A stretch of DNA of 11,788 bases from Euperipatoides rowelli (lineage: Eukaryota > Onychophora > Udeonychophora > Euonychophora > Peripatopsidae), in assembly GCA_003024985.2 (NCBI GenBank), contig PXIH01S0004610.1. One strand, written 5' to 3'. Positions 8,173 through 11,788 of the stretch are shown here, piece after piece (the first letter of the stretch is position 1; each line of letters begins with the position of its first letter). The notes under the pieces were generated by a model that searched no databases, was not told the origin of the DNA, and saw nothing but the letters and a program-made list of their open reading frames with translations. Position numbers and translations under genes: made by a program.

Positions 8173-8712
8173 CGAAAAATATTAATTAAAAATAATCTCT
8201 TTGTTAGATTTTTTTTTAATTTGGATATTTGAATTCCTTATAAAAAATAAAATAAATATATTTAAAATTTGTTTCTATTTTATTTGATTTACAATTCTTT
8301 ATTCTGATGTGTCATGGGATGGCCTATACTTTACCCGACATTACGAAAAATATTAATTAAAAAAAATCTTTGTAATTTGGATATTTGAATTCCTTAAAAA
8401 AATTAAATCAAAAATATACAGTATTTAAAGTTTTTTCTATCTTATTTACATTTACTATTTTTTATTCCGATGTGTCATGGGATAGCCTATACTATGTTTC
8501 ATATAATCGAGAAATTTACCCGACTACGAAAAATATTAATTTAAAAAAATCTCTTTGTTGGATTTTTTTGTAATTTGGATATTTGAATTTCTTACAAAAA
8601 TAAAATAAAAAATATAATTAAAGTTTGTTTATATCTTATTTAGATTTATTATTATTTATTCCGATGTCGTGCGATTGCCTATATTACCAACATTACGAAA
8701 AATATTAATTAA
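8173..8712 (+). repeat. Tandem repeat, three units of 171, 183 and 169 bp plus partial fourth
   Basis: Units begin with CGAAAAATATTAATT(A/T)AAA at 8173, 8344, 8527 and (partial) 8696. Each then has a T-rich stretch, AATTTGGATATTTGAATT, an AT tract, a CTTATTTAGATTT-like segment, and a less AT-rich block. That block is GATGTGTCATGGGAT(G/A)GCC in the first two units (8306, 8469) and GATGTCGTGCGATTGCC in the third (8663). Unit two is longer by an insert near 8494-8515. The array ends against the transposase remnant, whose stop codon falls within the partial fourth unit. Divergence between units is substantial, so the amplification is not recent. Confidence 0.8.
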
Positions 8713-8833
8713 AATGCTCATATGGCACATAAATTTCATCACTGAAATTTAATTCTGAGTCTGTATCTGTGCCCATTTCATCTTCTAATATAGTTTAAAT
8801 TTCTGCATCATTCAGAGATCTTTTTCTAGCCAT
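8705..8833 (-). pseudogene. piggyBac-type transposase N-terminal remnant
   Basis: From the minus-strand ATG at 8833-8831, the frame reads MARKRSLNDAEI, a TAA (8797-8795), then TILEDEMGTDTDSELNFSDE and IYVPYEHFN, with a final TAA at 8707-8705. A basic MxRKR start, an EI-x-x-ILED helix and an Asp/Glu/Ser-rich stretch are characteristic of piggyBac transposase N-termini. Only 43 codons survive out of the several hundred expected. The DDD catalytic core and the C-terminal Cys-rich domain are absent. The frame runs out within the tandem array, which suggests that the rest was deleted at or replaced by the array. Confidence 0.6.
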
Positions 8834-8941
8834 TTTAAAATGCTAAGTTACTGTATCTAAATTGGAGGGGCATAAGAAGCAAATAAGACAATAATAAAAA
8901 AAAGGCGGCAATTTACCACTAGTAAGAGATGTTGGCAATAC

Positions 8942-8955
8942 ACCGGACGTGGAGT
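8942..8955 (-). repeat. Internal copy of piggyBac-like end motif
   Basis: On the minus strand this reads ACTCCACGTCCGGT, matching the right-end segment ACTCCACCTCCGGT (9363-9350, minus strand) at 13 of 14 positions. Both are followed by a GTATTGCC- or AATACACC-type sequence. It may be a transposase-binding subterminal repeat or the edge of an earlier nested end. Confidence 0.5.
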
Positions 8956-9290
8956 CCAGCAAATTCCAAAAACAGTTACATTTCTAATTTTAGATATTTG
9001 ATTTAGTTTGAGTAAATTTATTTTTATATCGTGAATAACGTATTGATAAAATTAATTACAAGTAAATGGCAAAAGTTTTTAATAAAAAAAAAGGTAAAAT
9101 TGAGAAGTATACAAAATAATTATATAATTTAATTATCATTGATTTTTTTTTTTGTACTAAAAGGATTTTTTTTAAAAAAAAAATATTTAGAGATTATTGA
9201 AGAACAATCTTTTCTTAATCTTTGAAAGCTTTTAAAAAAAAATTGAAGCATTTTTGAACAAAATATTGAATATCAAAAATAAAAGGCATA

Positions 9291-9352
9291 ATGTCGATGT
9301 ATTACCGTATTGGGAGCGCAATTAAATAATTATAAATGTCGGTGTATTACCG
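9291..9352 (+). repeat. Two subterminal direct repeats ATGTCG(A/G)TGTATTACCG
   Basis: A 17-nt motif at 9291-9307 recurs at 9336-9352 with one difference, 45 bp apart, directly inside the right end of the piggyBac-like element. A related GGTGTATTGCC lies in inverted orientation at about 8934-8944. Repeated subterminal sites of this kind are commonly bound by transposases. Confidence 0.6.
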
Positions 9353-9374
9353 GAGGTGGAGTGGAAAGGGTTAA

Positions 9375-11788
9375 CGGTCAAATGTAACAAATTTTTTTAA
9401 TTATTTTTTAGTAGTGATTTTCAAATCAATACTAAAAATTTTTTTAATAGTGATTTTACTATAAAAAAAACTCCACTGGAAAAAAATAATTTAAAATGCA
9501 TAAAAAAAAGTTATTTAAAGATAGAATTTAGACTATTGCTATCCTGTCTGAGATTACAATTTGAAGATTTCACTTTTTTTTTTGATTTGAGATTATTTGA
9601 TGACAAAATTGTCTATACAGCTGTTTTCTTTGTAATGATTTAACATGTAAAAAGAGGTATGTTCAACTTGCTATTAAAGGTCATTTTGTTTTGTTTTTTA
9701 AAAAAAAATTGGATCATAACACAAAAGATGAATTTGATTAGGATTTTTTTTACAAGTATTTAAACATTTAGACCATATGATTTCCAGCTTTAAGCTGACA
9801 AAGCTAGCAAATATTCTATAGTTAAGTATATCAAGCTCTATTCATTTATAGCCTATGATGTCACGAAATAGCTCCCCTGGTGTGTACAGTGGACAATGGT
9901 GTTTTAAGGGGGAGGAGCTAAGACAATTTTTAAAATTGTATTGTAAATAATTTTTTTTTTTTAATTCCTTTTTTTTTTTTCTGGTAGAAATTTTTTTTAG
10001 TAAAAATCTTAGAAAATTAATAATAAAAAAATTAAAATCTGTTCATTTGATCATTAAGACGCTTATATTTTCTGTGTTTATTTAAGATGATTACCCAAGT
10101 CTCGTCAACGTTTCCTGTAACATTAAAGTTACAACTAATTATGGTTTATTTTCTTTGTTTTAAGCCTAATTTTGGAGTGTTCATTAGTAAAGGTCTAATC
10201 TTGAATTTGATATTCTGGGGAGGGGTATTATTTGGAGGAGTCTATTCTTCAAATTGATAGGAAATGTTAAATAAGGTTTGCAGTATTAAAAAAAAATATT
10301 CTAAAGGAATATTTCATTGTGTTTGCCTTGTACAGTATCATAAAATTTAATTGCTATTATATAGCTAATACACAAAATGCAAATGGGAACTCTTTTTTTC
10401 TCCATACATAATAAGAAAGCTAATAGACATAGGACTTTATTTAGCCTTATTCTTCATTTAATTGAGGGTGAAAAAAAAATCATGAAAAGCATCAGTCTAT
10501 TGACTATAATGTTAGTGTCGAATTATTTCCTTAAATGGCTATAGCCAGAAGCGGCTAAATTTAAAACATCTATTACTTGAGATATTTTTTGTGCATATCA
10601 AATCATGTCTAATTTCTAAATAAGTTTTTGTCATTGAATTTTGTCATCAATTAGCTACAGCTTGTCAAACTCTGCTGACCTTCATCATTGGATGAGTTCT
10701 TGGTGTTTTAGAATGGAGTATTAAGTAGTTTGTTATAGTTTATTTATAATGGATCAGTCACTCATGCTCAATTGCTCATATGTAAAGAGTGAATCATTCA
10801 TGCCACTATTAAAAAAAATGTCCATCTTTCTGGTTTAACTGTTAAACAAGTAAATACGGTACATTATAAATGTCTAAATTTTATACTTAAAATAAGCAAT
10901 ATATTGTGTGTCCAGATCTAAATTTTAGTTTTAAGAATTGAAATATTTTTAAAAAGATATGAAAAATAAAATTATTGAAATTTCAAATTTTTAGTTTAAA
11001 CTTATCAAATTTATTAATTGAAATGTTACATATGGTGTCACAGTATCAGTTAGATTCACTGGCATTGAAACAATAAGTGTGTTTGTAAAATGGTAAAATA
11101 AAAATAAAAATTCTAAAAGTTACTATTAAATCAACAAATTGATCAGACGAAAGGTACTGTCTCTCTTAACAAAATTATGTTTGAGCAGACCTTTCATTTA
11201 ACAATTCCCTGGCCTTGTGTGGGGAAAATGCTCTACGCTTCTTTTAGTAACACTATTTTCATACTGGTGCGGCTAGTTTCAGGAATCTGGATTGAAAACT
11301 AAAAAAAAAATAACAGATCAAGTGGAAAATACTCCAAAAGGCAAACACTATGTATCTGACTAAAATTTCTGTTTTTTTTTAAAATGAAATGGGTTTTAAA
11401 ATATACACTAAGCACTTTAAAAAAATGTAACTGATCAGCATTAAGCCTGATGAAAACTTAAAAGCTCAATGTGAATGACTTATTTAAACAAATAACCATG
11501 AATGGCTGACTCACTTTGTTAGTGAGTCAATGAACTAGTTAGCCATAAATGAACGACTCATGTATCGCTATTATTTATTCCAGCCTGATTTATAGTTTAT
11601 TTTCAATAGCTATAACTGCCATCTATTGAGAACTTCAATAACTACTTTTAGTTTACTGCAAATACTGTGAATGGTTGTCTTAATAGAGGCAAATATCTTA
11701 AAAGTTTGTATGGAAGAGTATTCAGTTGGATAAAAGTCAAGAATATTCAATGCTAAAATAATATGGCTTTCTCCTCTCCCCCATTAAA
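9375..11788. other. AT-rich non-coding region with small inverted repeats
   Basis: No exon, RNA gene or transposon protein can be supported here. Local structures are: a hairpin TAGTAGTGATTT-TC-AAATCAATACTA (9409-9434, one mismatch); a TAGCTCCCCT...GGGGGAGGAGCTA pair (9869-9920); ACAATTTT-T-AAAATTGT (9923-9939); the palindrome TGGCTATAGCCA (10536-10547); and the hairpin at 11497-11551. Long T runs lie at about 9948-9982. It could be intron of the host gene or intergenic. Confidence 0.5.
11497..11551. repeat. Hairpin with GACTCACT/AGTGAGTC core
   Basis: GACTCACT (11508-11515) and AGTGAGTC (11521-11528) form a perfect 8-bp stem with a 5-nt loop. Farther out, CATGAATGGCT (11498-11507 area) is mirrored by AGCCATAAATG (11541-11551), with about 12 extra bases on the right side. 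GAATGACT- and GAACGACTCA-like words occur on both flanks (11473, 11551). It is a small foldback-type repeat. Confidence 0.45.

Larger units (their letters stand above)
7777..9374 (-). mobile_element. piggyBac-like element, internally rearranged and non-autonomous
   Basis: TTAA at 7777-7780 and 9371-9374 flank a 1,590-bp element. The ends are CACTTTCCGCTCCACTT (left) and, on the minus strand, CCCTTTCCACTCCACCT (right), agreeing at 14 of 17 positions. A TTAA target and C-N-CTTT ends are characteristic of piggyBac. The minus strand contains the N-terminus of a piggyBac-type transposase (8833-8705), so the right end is the 5' end. The catalytic core is missing, and a tandem repeat array (8173-8712) sits where it should follow. 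Repeated subterminal motifs occur at 9291-9352, and a partial copy of the end sequence lies at 8942-8955. The left 390 bp (7781-8172) are AT-rich and carry no recognisable coding sequence. A relative with an intact transposase would have been needed for mobility. Confidence 0.75.

Noticed and set aside
8385-8573. 62-codon open frame on the plus strand
   Set aside because: It runs through two units of the tandem repeat and is not conserved as a frame between units.
8173-8712. CRISPR array as an explanation for the repeats
   Set aside because: Units are about 170-183 bp, contiguous and diverged, without short identical repeats and unique spacers, and the DNA is eukaryotic.
11120-11302. Open stretch of about 60 codons encoding a TFHLTIPWPCVGKML-like peptide
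   Set aside because: Less AT-rich than its surroundings, but with no clear acceptor or donor pair, no recognisable family and a stop at AAAACTAA; could be a worn repeat.

Overview
The window looks like AT-rich nuclear DNA from an animal, most likely a marine invertebrate. The evidence is two exons of one gene with consensus splice sites in very AT-rich introns, and a dense, decayed set of animal-type transposons (a non-LTR retrotransposon, a hAT-like element, a piggyBac-like element and MITE/foldback repeats). There are no prokaryotic genes, operons, RBSs, CRISPR arrays or RNA genes that I can support. The species cannot be told from sequence alone.

Host gene (+ strand): exon A at 2000-2145 and exon B at 5105-5513 are in compatible phase (exon A ends with AG, exon B begins with G, completing an Arg codon). 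Together they give 185 residues: a 49-residue leucine-zipper-like coiled coil, then a disordered Ser/acidic-rich segment. The first exon starts at phase 0 behind an acceptor and the second ends at phase 0 on a GTAAGT donor, so the gene continues on both sides and only its middle is here. I do not recognise the family.

Layout: 1-190 is a small MITE with GGGGGGAATACCG ends. 192-410 is a possible broken fragment of a retroelement ORF1-like protein. 421-818 is a foldback repeat. 819-1999 is upstream intron or flank without a recognisable gene. The 2.96-kb intron 2146-5104 holds an antisense, dead LINE (about 4790 down to about 2290, minus strand) that is split by a 1.1-kb hAT-like insertion at 2906-4012. 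The 8-bp target duplication ATCTAC(G/A)T flanks the insertion, and the LINE reading frame resumes across it. 5514-6627 is downstream intron. 6628-7440 carries related repeat pieces. 7781-9370 is a piggyBac-like element between TTAA sites; it holds the remnant of a transposase N-terminus and a three-unit tandem repeat of about 170-183 bp. 9375-11788 is AT-rich non-coding DNA with several small inverted repeats.

No functional system beyond one host gene is visible. The most informative content is the relative age of the transposon layers (LINE, then hAT inside it) and the tandem array inside the piggyBac remnant.
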